Shown: piece after piece, positions 1-8,308 of the stretch
Layout: every line of letters begins with the position of its first letter
Position numbering within the stretch: the first letter of the stretch is position 1
Position numbers and translations under genes: made by a program
NCBI GenBank assembly: GCA_938049335.1
Contig: CALIYX010000015.1
Coordinates: forward strand, 50,263-114,262
From: an uncultured Clostridia bacterium
GTDB lineage: Bacteria; Bacillota; Clostridia; Peptostreptococcales; Anaerovoracaceae
Direction: 5' to 3'
DNA: 64,000 nucleotides
Notes under the pieces: model-generated
The model's database searches: none
What the model was told of the DNA's origin: nothing
What the model saw: the letters and a program-made list of their open reading frames with translations, nothing else

Positions 1-1
1 T

Positions 2-562
2 ATTGAAGAGCAGTATAAATTTAAACCCAAATATATATCGGGAGGATATAGTGCAAGCTTAGATGCCAGTCACTATTTTATGTGGTTTCTTGATGAGAAA
101 AACGGTTTGGAATTTGAGGTAGAAGTAGACGGTGGACATAGATTTTTCTTAAAACAAATTGGACAATATGTTGAAAAGGATGATTACCTAGAAAAACTAT
201 TAATTAAAAAGATGGGGGAAGAGATATCACCTGTCGTGAAAAAAGAGTGGGGGGAAGGTGCATCTGTTGAAGTAACCGGAATGGCATACTATACTTGGGA
301 AACTTATCAGGAGGCAACTCTAAAGAATATAGAAAACAGATATAAAAAAGACTATGTAATAAATATTCAGGTGCAAAAAGCCGGAACAAAACAAGAAGAA
401 TCTGAAAAGCTGTTTGAAATAGTTAAGTTCTTAAGAGCAAATGACTATTTGCCTTACCGTATAGGGGTAGATTATACAGGTACAGATATTAATAAAAAAA
501 TTAGCATAGTCAATATAGACCAAATAAGCAGTGCTAACGACATCTTAGCTCTTATGAACTAA
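2..562 (+). CDS. Unknown protein, 5' end outside the window
   Basis: The reading frame is open from base 2, with no stop before the first methionine at base 80, so the gene starts upstream of the window and only its C-terminal 186 or so residues are seen. The visible part is soluble, with no membrane segment or signal peptide, and rich in Glu, Lys and aromatic residues (for example a GYSASLDASHYF stretch near its left edge). I do not recognise the family. An RHS-repeat remnant follows within 25 bases on the same strand, so it could be an accessory or immunity-like gene of an old polymorphic-toxin locus. That is inference from position only. Confidence 0.6.
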   Translation: MEEQYKFKPKYISGGYSASLDASHYFMWFLDEKNGLEFEVEVDGGHRFFLKQIGQYVEKDDYLEKLLIKKMGEEISPVVKKEWGEGASVEVTGMAYYTWETYQEATLKNIENRYKKDYVINIQVQKAGTKQEESEKLFEIVKFLRANDYLPYRIGVDYTGTDINKKISIVNIDQISSANDILALMN

Positions 563-584
563 AGCACATATATTTTCAATAGAG

Positions 585-810
585 ATAACCAATGCAGCAG
601 GAGCATTAACTGAAAGCTACACATGCGATGCTGTCGGTAATATAAATGCTGTAACAGACGGTCTTGGAAATCAGACAAGGAAGCTACGAGTTCAAGTTGA
701 TTTTGAAGGATAATACAAGCGGGGAGAAAATCAGCATTGCAGGTCAGATAACTATAGAATTTCGGAATAGCAGGCTACTTGTAAGTAATATTTATATACC
801 CACACGATAA
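585..810 (+). pseudogene. RHS/YD-repeat remnant and adjoining out-of-frame fragment
   Basis: In the frame starting at 585 the translation runs ITNAAGALTESYTCDAVGN then INAVTDGLGNQTR, the Y-x-YDA-x-GN...VTD-x-x-GN pattern of RHS/YD repeats, and stops at 711-713. From about 679 a different frame is open to a stop at 808-810 and reads like the end of another protein (YEFKLILKDNTSGEKISIAG). No start codon or ribosome binding site precedes either piece. This looks like a leftover of an Rhs/WapA-type surface toxin gene, broken by deletion and frameshift. Confidence 0.55.
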
Positions 811-822
811 TTTAAAGTACTA

Positions 823-1317
823 TTATATTTTTGTATCTTTATTGTTATTGCGTAGTGCATGCAATATAGCCATTCCATCGCTAACCTTAACATCATCAAT
901 TCCTAAACAAGCTGGGTATTTCATTGGAATAAGCGTGAAAAATAGCATCCACAAATTGTAATTGCGCATCCAAACAATAGCATCATTTGAAACATATCCA
1001 GGTGGGTGTCTTTGTAAAATAAATAATAGAATAAGCAATATTGCTGTAAATATTGGTCCGCCTGCAGACATTAATAACTGTTCTTTTTCGGATTTTAGTC
1101 CATGCTCAAATAAAAACGCACCACCAATAGGAATCGCATGATATCTTAGACGCTTAGTGCTAAAAAGCTCTTTTCCTGTACCCAGTTGAATAATCCAGTC
1201 ATTAGATTTTGTTTTAATTTTATATCCTGATAAATGCCCAAGTTCATGAAAAAGAATTGAAAACATTAAAAACAGATATAAGATAGCAGCGTTCGCAAGT
1301 ATTTCAATAAATAGCAT
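823..1317 (-). CDS. Small M50-like membrane metallopeptidase
   Basis: A 164-residue membrane protein. The first helix carries HELGH (residues 24-28), the zinc motif of the M50/site-2 protease family. A GGPIF stretch sits near residues 86-90, and SDG near 146-148 lies where the family places its third zinc ligand (Asp147). Four or so hydrophobic segments are visible. It is shorter than SpoIVFB/RseP-type proteases and lacks PDZ or CBS domains, so it is a minimal core. The start at 1317 has a GAGGAACT ribosome binding site. Its substrate is unknown. The divergent small membrane-protein operon is its nearest neighbour, but no link is shown. Confidence 0.7.
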   Translation of the reverse strand: MLFIEILANAAILYLFLMFSILFHELGHLSGYKIKTKSNDWIIQLGTGKELFSTKRLRYHAIPIGGAFLFEHGLKSEKEQLLMSAGGPIFTAILLILLFILQRHPPGYVSNDAIVWMRNYNLWMLFFTLIPMKYPACLGIDDVKVSDGMAILHALRNNNKDTKI

Positions 1318-1336
1318 TTTAGTTCCTCAACTTTCA

Positions 1337-1375
1337 AATAAGATATGCATTTTTCAATGCTTTGAATATCTTATT
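1337..1375. repeat. Inverted repeat between divergent genes
   Basis: Perfect 10-bp arms, AATAAGATAT at 1337-1346 and ATATCTTATT at 1366-1375, enclose a smaller GCATT/AATGC hairpin. It lies between the M50-like gene (leftward) and the small membrane-protein operon (rightward). It could be an operator for either gene or a structured leader. There is no adjacent T-run that would make it a clear terminator. Confidence 0.45.
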
Positions 1376-1438
1376 GTCTATTAGCTAAACCTAATAAAAT
1401 CCTTCTACCTGATATTATATCATAGCTACACAAAAAAC

Positions 1439-1467
1439 TTGATTTTTCTGAATATAGGGGATATTAT
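1439..1467 (+). promoter_or_regulatory. Promoter of the small membrane-protein operon
   Basis: TTGATT (1439-1444), a 17-bp spacer and TATTAT (1462-1467). The predicted start point is only about 17 bases before the ATG at 1491. Confidence 0.5.
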
Positions 1468-1490
1468 CAAGTTAGATAGGTGGTGGTTCT

Positions 1491-1574
1491 ATGAGCAGGA
1501 AGAAGAAAATCGAGTACGTACTAATATTTATTGCCGGTTTAATTTTAGGTATGTTGTTAAGATATCTATTCTAA
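1491..1574 (+). CDS. 27-residue single-helix membrane peptide
   Basis: ATG at 1491 follows an AGGTGGTGG ribosome binding site, itself just downstream of a 17-bp-spacer promoter. The product is a basic N-terminus (MSRKKKIEY) followed by one hydrophobic helix (VLIFIAGLILGMLL). It is first in line before two four-helix membrane proteins and is probably co-transcribed with them. The short length makes function impossible to assign. Support comes from the promoter, ribosome binding site and membrane-helix pattern, not from recognised homology. Confidence 0.5.
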   Translation: MSRKKKIEYVLIFIAGLILGMLLRYLF

Positions 1575-1612
1575 TATCTATTTTGAATAGAGAATAGAAA
1601 GGCGGTAGATCA

Positions 1613-1990
1613 ATGAATACTTTAAAAAAATTTGATAAAATGTTTGGTAAGTATGTGGGGATTGCTTTTTCATTGTTACTTATATGGATATTTAAAAATG
1701 ATCCAGGAAACTTAACATATCAAGTCTTTTTTATGAGTCTTCTAGTGTCGGGTTTGATACTTCGTGAATTAGTCGTGAAACATAAAAATAAAATCAATAA
1801 ACCCTTATTGATATGCGTTATGACACCAAATTTCATAATTGCGATAACAGCGGTAATACTACAAATGCTGAATCCTACAAACGAAGCTAATCAATATATG
1901 TATGCAATTAGGGTAATTGCGATAATACTGATAGTGACGTTTCCAATTAGCTGTTGGATACTATCTACGGAAATAGAAAAATCGAGGTAA
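1613..1990 (+). CDS. Small four-helix membrane protein
   Basis: 125 residues with about four hydrophobic helices (residues 14-28, 38-52, 65-84 and 96-116) joined by short basic loops. The loop after helix 2 (RELVVKHKNKINKPLL) matches in layout the loop of the next gene (GEWRRLRNKQVDKKLL), so the two proteins look like distant paralogues. The start has a GAAAGGCGG ribosome binding site. I do not recognise the family. It probably forms one operon with the 27-residue peptide upstream and the paralogue three bases downstream. Confidence 0.6.
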   Translation: MNTLKKFDKMFGKYVGIAFSLLLIWIFKNDPGNLTYQVFFMSLLVSGLILRELVVKHKNKINKPLLICVMTPNFIIAITAVILQMLNPTNEANQYMYAIRVIAIILIVTFPISCWILSTEIEKSR

Positions 1991-1993
1991 GTT

Positions 1994-2347
1994 ATGGAAG
2001 AGGCGAAACATGGTAGATTTATAAAATATATAGGCTTTTTATATTCTATAACACTAATTCTATGCTTAATTTTCTTTAAAGGTCAAGTAGCTTATCTTAA
2101 TTGGTTTTTCTCTATGGTTTCATTAGGTAACATTGTAGGTGAGTGGCGTAGACTAAGGAACAAACAGGTAGACAAAAAGCTGTTGATTGGGCTGATAATG
2201 ATTGATATAGCTCTAGTTGTGCTGACTATTGCTGTGTATTTCTTAACAGTTACGCATCCTTCTGAAATATATAAAGTCGCAAATATAGCCGTGTCCATAA
2301 TATTGATTATAAAATATCCAATTGTATATAACATTATTTATAAATAG
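1994..2347 (+). CDS. Small four-helix membrane protein, paralogue of preceding gene
   Basis: 117 residues and four predicted membrane helices in the same arrangement as the gene before it, with a matching basic loop between helices 2 and 3. The stop of the upstream gene and this start are three bases apart, and the GAGGTAAG ribosome binding site overlaps the upstream stop, so translation is probably coupled. Function unknown. Paired, dissimilar four-helix proteins could form a heteromeric membrane complex, which is inference. Confidence 0.6.
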   Translation: MEEAKHGRFIKYIGFLYSITLILCLIFFKGQVAYLNWFFSMVSLGNIVGEWRRLRNKQVDKKLLIGLIMIDIALVVLTIAVYFLTVTHPSEIYKVANIAVSIILIIKYPIVYNIIYK

Positions 2348-2374
2348 AAAAATATAGATGATAGCTTTGTTTTG

Positions 2375-2383
2375 TGCTATAAT
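2375..2383 (+). promoter_or_regulatory. Extended -10 promoter of asnS
   Basis: TG-C-TATAAT (TATAAT at 2378-2383) without a clear -35. It lies about 100 bases before asnS, leaving a leader with only a weak 5-bp CCACT/AGTGG hairpin. Confidence 0.4.
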
Positions 2384-2483
2384 AAATCCCACTGATTGGA
2401 TGTTTGTCATGCAAAGTGGAATTTTTGATTCTAAGATGCTTTGATGAACTAGTTAATCAAATAAATTAAAAGGATGGAAAGAT

Positions 2484-3878
2484 ATGGAGTCAATTCAGCT
2501 AAGAGAATTACACAGAAACACAGCAGAATATGCGGGCAAGGAAGTTACGGTTAGAGGTTGGGTAAGAACTAATCGAAATTCCAACAAATTCGGATTTATC
2601 GAGCTGAATGATGGTAGCTTTTTCACACCTGTTCAGATAGTTTATGAGGCAGATAAGCTTGATAATTTTGATGAGATAGGTAAGGCTAAGGTTTCAGCTG
2701 CGCTTTGCGTAAGAGGAAAGCTAGAGCTTACTCCGGATGCGAAGCAGCCGTTTGAGATTAAGGCTGAGGAGGTTTTGATTGAGGCAGATACTGATGCGGA
2801 TTATCCACTTCAGAAGAAGCGTCATTCAGTAGAGTTTTTGCGTGAAATTGCTCACCTAAGACCAAGGAGCAACCTGTTTTCAGCGGTTTTCCGTGTTAGA
2901 TCAATTTCGGCTTATGCTATTCATAAGTTCTTCCAGGATCAGAACTTCGTTTACACTCACACACCAATTATCACAGGTAGTGATGCTGAGGGTGCTGGCG
3001 AGATGTTCCAGATAACAACACTCGATTTAGATAATATTCCAAGAACTGAAGAGGGTCAGATAGATTACAGCCAGGATTTCTTCGGAAAGCACACAGGTCT
3101 TACAGTAAGCGGACAGCTTGAGGGTGAGGCTTATGCTATGGCTTTCAGAAACATCTACACATTTGGACCTACATTCCGTGCTGAGAATTCAAACACAGCA
3201 AGACATGCTTCAGAGTTTTGGATGATAGAGCCTGAGATTGCTTTTGCTGATCTTGAGGATAATATGCAGCTTGCAGAGGCTATGGTTAAGTACATTATCA
3301 ACTACGTGCTTGAGCATGCGCCTGAGGAGATGGAGTTCTTCAACAAATTTGTTGATAAGGGACTGCTAGAGCGTCTACATGGCATTGTTTCATCAGACTT
3401 TGGTAGAGTTACATATACTGAGGCTGTTGAGCTTCTTCAGAAGTCAGGCAAAGAGTTCCAGTATCCTGTAGAGTGGGGAATCGACCTTCAGACAGAGCAC
3501 GAGCGTTATTTGACAGAGGAGATTTTCAAGAAGCCGTTGTTTGTAACAGATTATCCTAAGGATATCAAGGCGTTCTATATGAGAGCAAACGACGACAACA
3601 AGACTGTTGCTGCTTGCGACCTTCTTGTTCCAGGCGTTGGTGAAATCATCGGTGGAAGCCAGAGAGAAGAGCGTATCGACGTTCTGACAAGTCGAATGGA
3701 GGCTATGGGACTTGACGCTACGGATTACAGCTGGTACCTAGACCTTCGTAAGTACGGTGGTGTTAAGCACGCTGGCTACGGGCTTGGATTTGAGAGAATG
3801 GTAATGTATCTCACAGGCGTAAGCAACATCAGAGACGTAATTCCGTTCCCAAGAACACCAAAGAGCGCAGAATTCTAG
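2484..3878 (+). CDS. asnS: Asparaginyl-tRNA synthetase
   Basis: 464 residues, the normal length for AsnRS. It charges tRNA-Asn with asparagine in the cytoplasm. It has an N-terminal OB-fold anticodon-binding domain (residues 1-110, including TVRGWVRTNRNSNKFGFIEL) and a class II catalytic core. Motif 2 appears as FRAENSNTARHASEFWMIEP and motif 3 as GYGLGFERMVMYLTG. A SGQLEGE stretch and the C-terminal NIRDVIPFPRTP end are typical of AsnRS rather than AspRS. The ATG has an AAAGGATGG ribosome binding site. It has its own promoter and a strong terminator, so it appears monocistronic. No T-box leader is visible upstream. Confidence 0.96.
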   Translation: MESIQLRELHRNTAEYAGKEVTVRGWVRTNRNSNKFGFIELNDGSFFTPVQIVYEADKLDNFDEIGKAKVSAALCVRGKLELTPDAKQPFEIKAEEVLIEADTDADYPLQKKRHSVEFLREIAHLRPRSNLFSAVFRVRSISAYAIHKFFQDQNFVYTHTPIITGSDAEGAGEMFQITTLDLDNIPRTEEGQIDYSQDFFGKHTGLTVSGQLEGEAYAMAFRNIYTFGPTFRAENSNTARHASEFWMIEPEIAFADLEDNMQLAEAMVKYIINYVLEHAPEEMEFFNKFVDKGLLERLHGIVSSDFGRVTYTEAVELLQKSGKEFQYPVEWGIDLQTEHERYLTEEIFKKPLFVTDYPKDIKAFYMRANDDNKTVAACDLLVPGVGEIIGGSQREERIDVLTSRMEAMGLDATDYSWYLDLRKYGGVKHAGYGLGFERMVMYLTGVSNIRDVIPFPRTPKSAEF

Positions 3879-3915
3879 AGGAAAATAGGCTCAGGTAAAA
3901 TATATGAATTTATAG

Positions 3916-3965
3916 CTGCTTTATCAAAGCTAGATTGATGGCTTTGGTGGAGCAGTTTTTATTTT
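3916..3965 (+). terminator. Terminator after asnS
   Basis: A 15-bp stem (3916-3930 with 3941-3955, three G-U pairs), a 10-base loop, then TTTTTATTTT. Confidence 0.85.
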
Positions 3966-3993
3966 CTACATGCTTTTAACTTGAATTTTGGGG

Positions 3994-4022
3994 TTACATT
4001 TTGATTTTAAATGTAATATAAT
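3994..4022 (+). promoter_or_regulatory. Promoter of the rho operon
   Basis: TTACAT (3994-3999), a 17-bp spacer and TATAAT (4017-4022). The transcript would have a leader of about 118 bases containing a CGGTC/GACCG hairpin (4048-4063) and an AGGC-GTAA-GCCT hairpin (4124-4135) just before the start codon. Confidence 0.6.
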
Positions 4023-4147
4023 TAGGAATCATATTATTACCTTTGAGCGGTCGGTTCAGACCGTGTATTTCCAGACGAGTTTTGATTAGTTTAATATATG
4101 CGATGAGTTTGTGTCAGAAAGGGAGGCGTAAGCCTAGGTTTTGATTT

Positions 4148-5557
4148 ATGGCAAAGAGTAAAATTTTGATTGAAAGCGAAGCAATCGAGGAAAAGCTTAC
4201 TGAAGAAGAGAGTGCTCCTGCACCGAAGAAGAGGGGAAGACCACGCAAGGTCAAGCCTGAGGAGCCTGAGGAGATGCCTGCTGTAGAGGCTGAGGAGACT
4301 GCTTCCAAGGAAGGTGGTAGCGATTCTTTGGATGCTATTGAGCCGAAATTTGATGATATAGAGGCTTCTGATACTGATGCTGAGCAAAAGCTTACAGCAA
4401 AGGAAATACGTGACTCAAGGCCAAGGCCCGAGGTTTGCGGTATACTTGAAATTGCCGAGGACGGATTTGGATTTTTGAGATTCAATAATTTCCTGACAAG
4501 CGACAAGGATATCTATGTTTCCCCTACTCAGATTAGAAGATTTAATCTGAAGACGGGTGATAAAGTTTGCGGAATTTCAAGACTGCCAAATGACGGTGAG
4601 AGATTCGGTGCTCTGCTTTACGTTAAAACAGTAAACGATGATGAGCCTGGACTTGCTATAAAGAGACCTGATTTTGAGGATCTGACACCGATATTTCCGC
4701 AGGAGAGACTCACGCTTGAGAGAACATCAAAGGACCTTTCCATGAGACTAATCGACCTGATTTCTCCTATCGGAAAGGGTCAGAGAGGACTCATTGTTGC
4801 ACCACCAAAGGCTGGTAAGACAACTTTGCTAAAGAGGATCGCAAACAGCATAGAGCAAAATCACCCTGACGTTGAGCTAATCGTATTTCTAGTCGATGAA
4901 AGACCTGAGGAAGTAACGGATATGAAGCGCTCGCTTAGCAGCGGTGAGGTAATATATTCCACTTTTGATGAGAGACCTCAGCATCACGTCAAGGTTGCTG
5001 AGATGGTTCTCGCTAGAGCTAAGAGGCTTGCTGAGCACAAGAAGGACGTAGTGATTTTGCTTGATAGTATAACTAGACTTGCAAGAGCATATAATCTTGT
5101 TGAGCCAACTTCAGGAAGAACGCTTTCAGGTGGTCTTGATCCGAGCGCACTTTACAAGCCTAAGAAGTTCTTTGGAGCTGCACGTAATGTTGAGGAGGGC
5201 GGTAGCATCACCATACTTGCAACGGCTCTTGTTGAGACAGGCTCCAGAATGGACGATGTTATATATGAGGAATTCAAGGGTACAGGTAATATGGAGCTAC
5301 ACCTTGACCGTAAGCTTTCCGAGAAGAGGATTTTCCCTGCCTTTGATCTCAATAGGTCCGGCACAAGACGTGAAGATCTTTTGATGACTCAGGCTGAGCT
5401 TGAGGCAATTTGGACTATGAGGAGAGCTCTATCAAATGTAAATCCGCACGAGGTTTCAGAGATTATCATAGATAATCTTGCAAATACAACTAACAACAAG
5501 AACTTCATTCAGGTTATTAAGAAGATCCTGGGACAGGACCAGAAGAAATACATATAA
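4148..5557 (+). CDS. rho: Transcription termination factor Rho
   Basis: 469 residues. It is the hexameric RNA helicase that ends transcription at Rho-dependent sites. An acidic, Glu-rich N-terminal insert with an AT-hook-like RGRPRK (29-34) precedes the cold-shock-type RNA-binding domain (about 95-165, VCGILEIAEDGFGFLRF). The RecA-like ATPase follows, with Walker A APPKAGKTT (218-226) and a Walker B-type VVILLDSITRLARAYN. A TGA stop lies two codons upstream, so ATG 4148 is the only likely start. The strong GGGAGG lies more than 20 bases upstream and is separated from the ATG by a small hairpin. The nearer match is only AGG at 4136-4138. DUF1385 and prmC follow in one operon. Confidence 0.95.
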   Translation: MAKSKILIESEAIEEKLTEEESAPAPKKRGRPRKVKPEEPEEMPAVEAEETASKEGGSDSLDAIEPKFDDIEASDTDAEQKLTAKEIRDSRPRPEVCGILEIAEDGFGFLRFNNFLTSDKDIYVSPTQIRRFNLKTGDKVCGISRLPNDGERFGALLYVKTVNDDEPGLAIKRPDFEDLTPIFPQERLTLERTSKDLSMRLIDLISPIGKGQRGLIVAPPKAGKTTLLKRIANSIEQNHPDVELIVFLVDERPEEVTDMKRSLSSGEVIYSTFDERPQHHVKVAEMVLARAKRLAEHKKDVVILLDSITRLARAYNLVEPTSGRTLSGGLDPSALYKPKKFFGAARNVEEGGSITILATALVETGSRMDDVIYEEFKGTGNMELHLDRKLSEKRIFPAFDLNRSGTRREDLLMTQAELEAIWTMRRALSNVNPHEVSEIIIDNLANTTNNKNFIQVIKKILGQDQKKYI

Positions 5558-5566
5558 GGGGATTTA

Positions 5567-6610
5567 ATGGATTTAAGTAAGATTTTTTTGAAGGATGCCT
5601 GCCCTACTTCTATTGGTGGACAGGCTGTAATGGGAGGCGTGATGATGCGCGGTGCAGATCGCATGGCTATTGCTATGCGCGTACCTGACGGCAGGATTCA
5701 CATAAAGACTCAGCCGATAAAACCTATCGGGCGCTGGGCCAAGATTCCTATTGTCCGCGGAGTGGTTTCGTTTTTTAGCTCCATGGTCATAGGTATGAAG
5801 ACTTTAATATATTCAGCTGATGTGCTTGAAGCATATTCGATGGACGAGGAAGGCGAAGAAGCTGCTGAGGAGGTAAAGCCTGGCAAACTAGAGTCGTGGC
5901 TAGTTAAGCACTTCGGAGAAAAGGCTGTCTGGAACCTGATGATTTACGTCTCGGTTTTGATAGCAATCGCTGTGAGTGTGCTTGCTTTCGTGCTGTTTCC
6001 AACCGTGGTCGTAAACTTGCTCGGTAAGGTGACAAAGAATCATATTTTGCTCAACCTCGCTGAGGGACTTTTGAGAATTTTGATGTTCATAGGCTATATA
6101 CTTTTGATAAGTAAGATGGAGGATATCCGCGTAACCTTCCAGTATCACGGCTCGGAGCATAAGACTATTCACTGCTTTGAGAATGGACTTGAGCTTACGC
6201 CTGAGAATGCACAGAGCTTTTACACACTTCATCCGCGCTGTGGAACGAGCTTTTTGATGTTTGTCATGGTGATAAGTCTGATTTTGTTCTCTATGCTAGG
6301 ATGGCCTAATCTGCTGATGAGAATATTGTCGAGAATTGTTTTGATTCCAGTGGTTGCAGGGCTTTCGTACGAGGTGCTCAAGTGGGCCGGAAGAAGCGAT
6401 GGAACGCTTGTTAAGATGATGAGCATGCCTGGAATTCTGCTTCAAAAGCTGACAACAAAGGAGCCTACAAACGAGCAGCTAGAGGTTGCAATAGCTTCGA
6501 TGAAGGCGGTTCTAGTACCAAAGGACACACCTTATATTGAGGGAATTTGTGACAAGGACGCAAATTTGATTGAGGAAAGACATATAGAGCGAGAAGGAAA
6601 TAAGGAATGA
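5567..6610 (+). CDS. DUF1385 family membrane protein
   Basis: 347 residues. The conserved start SIGGQAVMGGVMMRG and the central YHGSEHKTIHCFE and LHPRCGTSFL blocks identify the DUF1385 (YqhQ-like) family. Four or so membrane helices lie at about 120-145, 160-180, 223-240 and 250-275. The family's biochemical role is unknown, but it habitually travels with prmC, prfA and rpmE in Firmicutes, as here. It begins nine bases after rho and its stop overlaps the prmC start (ATGA), so the genes are translationally coupled. His and Cys residues in the central blocks suggest a metal site, which is inference. Confidence 0.9.
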   Translation: MDLSKIFLKDACPTSIGGQAVMGGVMMRGADRMAIAMRVPDGRIHIKTQPIKPIGRWAKIPIVRGVVSFFSSMVIGMKTLIYSADVLEAYSMDEEGEEAAEEVKPGKLESWLVKHFGEKAVWNLMIYVSVLIAIAVSVLAFVLFPTVVVNLLGKVTKNHILLNLAEGLLRILMFIGYILLISKMEDIRVTFQYHGSEHKTIHCFENGLELTPENAQSFYTLHPRCGTSFLMFVMVISLILFSMLGWPNLLMRILSRIVLIPVVAGLSYEVLKWAGRSDGTLVKMMSMPGILLQKLTTKEPTNEQLEVAIASMKAVLVPKDTPYIEGICDKDANLIEERHIEREGNKE

Positions 6611-7509
6611 GTCTATTAGTCAAAGAAATGTTAACCATGGGTGAAAAGCAGCTCATGGACAGCGATATCGCAGATGCCACGCGTGATTGCAAAATTCTAT
6701 ACTGTTACATGATGGACATTCCATTTTCAAAAATCATCCTAGAATATCAGCAAGTACTTCAGGATAGACTTTGCGATAAGTATTTTGAGCTAATCGATAG
6801 GCGAAGCAATGGGGAGCCTGTTCAATACATCATGGGGAGTCAGGAATTCATGGGCCTTGAGTTCATAGTGAATGAAAACGTACTAATTCCAAGGCAGGAT
6901 ACGGAGACACTCGTTGAGGATGCGCTAGAGATTATAAATACGGGGACTCTTCGTGGTGAAGACATGGATGTAAAGCGTAAGGAATGGGATATTCTAGACC
7001 TTTGTACGGGCAGCGGTGCTATAGGTGTTTCGCTAGCTAGAATCGCTAACAAGGTTAATGTAACTTGCTCTGATATCAGTGAAGGGGCAATCAAAGTAGC
7101 CAAGGAGAACGCGCAAAAGCACGGTGTTGCAAAATCCGTGAAGTTTGAGCAGGGCGATCTTTTCAAGCCTTTTTCAAAGCCTTTCCGCAAGCAGAAGTTT
7201 GACATGATTGTCTCTAACCCTCCGTACATCAAGTCTTCAATAATCCCAACTCTGCAGAAAGAGGTCTGTGAACACGAGCCAATGTCCGCACTTGATGGTG
7301 GAGAAAGCGGACTTGATTTCTATGAGAGAATTGTGAGTGGAGTAGGCGGTCACCTGCGAAAGGGCGGTGTTTTACTGCTCGAGATAGGTCATGACCAGGG
7401 CGAAGCGGTAAGCGGGCTTCTATCTAGAAATGGAGATTTCACTTCGATAAGAGTACTAAAAGATCTAGCAAATAGAGATAGAATTGTCTTTGCTAAGAAG
7501 TCGAAGTAG
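6607..7509 (+). CDS. prmC: Release factor glutamine methyltransferase PrmC
   Basis: 300 residues. It methylates the glutamine of the GGQ motif in release factors RF1 and RF2, using S-adenosylmethionine. An N-terminal helical domain (1-95) carries the family's typical GEPVQYIMGSQEFMG block at its end. The methyltransferase core has motif I LDLCTGSGAIGVSLA (about 129-143) and the catalytic NPPY at 204-207. The start overlaps the preceding stop by four bases. Its substrate gene prfA lies about 15 kb downstream, beyond the cobalamin operon, although the two are usually adjacent. Confidence 0.95.
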   Translation: MSLLVKEMLTMGEKQLMDSDIADATRDCKILYCYMMDIPFSKIILEYQQVLQDRLCDKYFELIDRRSNGEPVQYIMGSQEFMGLEFIVNENVLIPRQDTETLVEDALEIINTGTLRGEDMDVKRKEWDILDLCTGSGAIGVSLARIANKVNVTCSDISEGAIKVAKENAQKHGVAKSVKFEQGDLFKPFSKPFRKQKFDMIVSNPPYIKSSIIPTLQKEVCEHEPMSALDGGESGLDFYERIVSGVGGHLRKGGVLLLEIGHDQGEAVSGLLSRNGDFTSIRVLKDLANRDRIVFAKKSK

Positions 7510-7536
7510 TAATGGATTGGCGGATTGGAGGATAAA

Positions 7537-7848
7537 ATGCAATATATACCTGTAATCGTTTTTGCTATAATACTGATTATAATTGCCTTTTTTCTCAAAA
7601 GAGGCAAAGGACTTTGGTTATTAGCAGGGTTTAACACTATGTCAGTCGAAGAACGAAATGTCTATGATATGGAGAAAATAGGTAGATTTATTAGTAAAAC
7701 TCTTACGGGAATGGCTCTTTGTTTATTAGCATTTGATTTTGGGTTGTATATTAATAATATAATCGCTATCGTATTTCCATGGGTTGTTTTTGGAGGTATT
7801 GTTATATTTACTCTTGTATATGTAAATAGTGATAAATTCAAAAAATAA
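7537..7848 (+). CDS. DUF3784 family small membrane protein
   Basis: 103 residues from ATG 7537, which follows GGAGG with a 5-base gap. A TTG at 7525 is in frame but lies before the ribosome binding site. Three hydrophobic helices flank the conserved KGLWLLAGFNTMSVEE block, the DUF3784 signature. Function is unknown for the family. It sits 27 bases after prmC and may be read from the rho promoter. Downstream lies the separate rpmE promoter. Confidence 0.75.
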   Translation: MQYIPVIVFAIILIIIAFFLKRGKGLWLLAGFNTMSVEERNVYDMEKIGRFISKTLTGMALCLLAFDFGLYINNIIAIVFPWVVFGGIVIFTLVYVNSDKFKK

Positions 7849-7928
7849 TATAAATAAATATCTGTTTAAAATCCTATGAGACAAAGCCTTACTAAAAACA
7901 AATAGATAATATTTTTATAATTGCCATC

Positions 7929-7957
7929 TTGCACAGTCTTTATTGCTGTGATACAAT
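7929..7957 (+). promoter_or_regulatory. Promoter of rpmE
   Basis: TTGCAC (7929-7934), a 17-bp spacer and TACAAT (7952-7957), about 63 bases before the ATG. Confidence 0.6.
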
Positions 7958-8020
7958 AGTAGAGCTGTAATATCAGTAAATATATGCACGGGGAGACCTG
8001 AGCAGGAAAGAGGTACAAGC

Positions 8021-8221
8021 ATGAAGGAAGGAATCCATCCTGATTATGTGGAATGTAAAGTAACTTGCGCATGCGGAAACACATTCGTAACTAAGTCTAC
8101 TAAGCCAGAGCTAAGACTAGAAGTTTGCTCAGCGTGCCATCCGTTCTTTACAGGTCAGCAGAAGTTCATCAACCGTGGTGGACGTGTTGAGAAGTTCAAG
8201 AACAAGTACAATATCGACTAA
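8021..8221 (+). CDS. rpmE: 50S ribosomal protein L31 (zinc-binding type)
   Basis: 66 residues. It starts MKEGIHPDY and carries cysteines at 12, 16, 18, 36 and 39 (CACGNTF...CSACHPFFTG), the zinc-ribbon C+ form of L31. It sits at the subunit interface of the ribosome. It has its own promoter and a strong terminator, so it is monocistronic. Here it lies after prmC, whereas it often precedes DUF1385 and prmC in related genomes. Confidence 0.97.
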   Translation: MKEGIHPDYVECKVTCACGNTFVTKSTKPELRLEVCSACHPFFTGQQKFINRGGRVEKFKNKYNID

Positions 8222-8246
8222 TTTGACCTATACACATAAGAAAACG

Positions 8247-8272
8247 AAGCTCTCCATTTTGGAGAGCTTTTT
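8247..8272 (+). terminator. Terminator after rpmE
   Basis: 9-bp stem AAGCTCTCC/GGAGAGCTT with a 5-base loop, running into TTTTT. Confidence 0.9.
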
Positions 8273-8308
8273 ACGTGGTTTAAGTTTTGTGATTATATGA
8301 TAAAGTGA

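Noticed and set aside
2348..2483. T-box leader before asnS (and before tyrS or lysS)
   Set aside because: No T-box core sequence or antiterminator is visible, and the tyrS and lysS gaps are too short.
4091..4506. Long antisense frames opposite rho, the cbi genes, deaminases and other core genes
   Set aside because: They lie opposite well-supported conserved genes, lack ribosome binding sites and show no family motifs.
7958..8020. L31 leader RNA element before rpmE
   Set aside because: The leader is only about 60 bases and shows no convincing paired structure.
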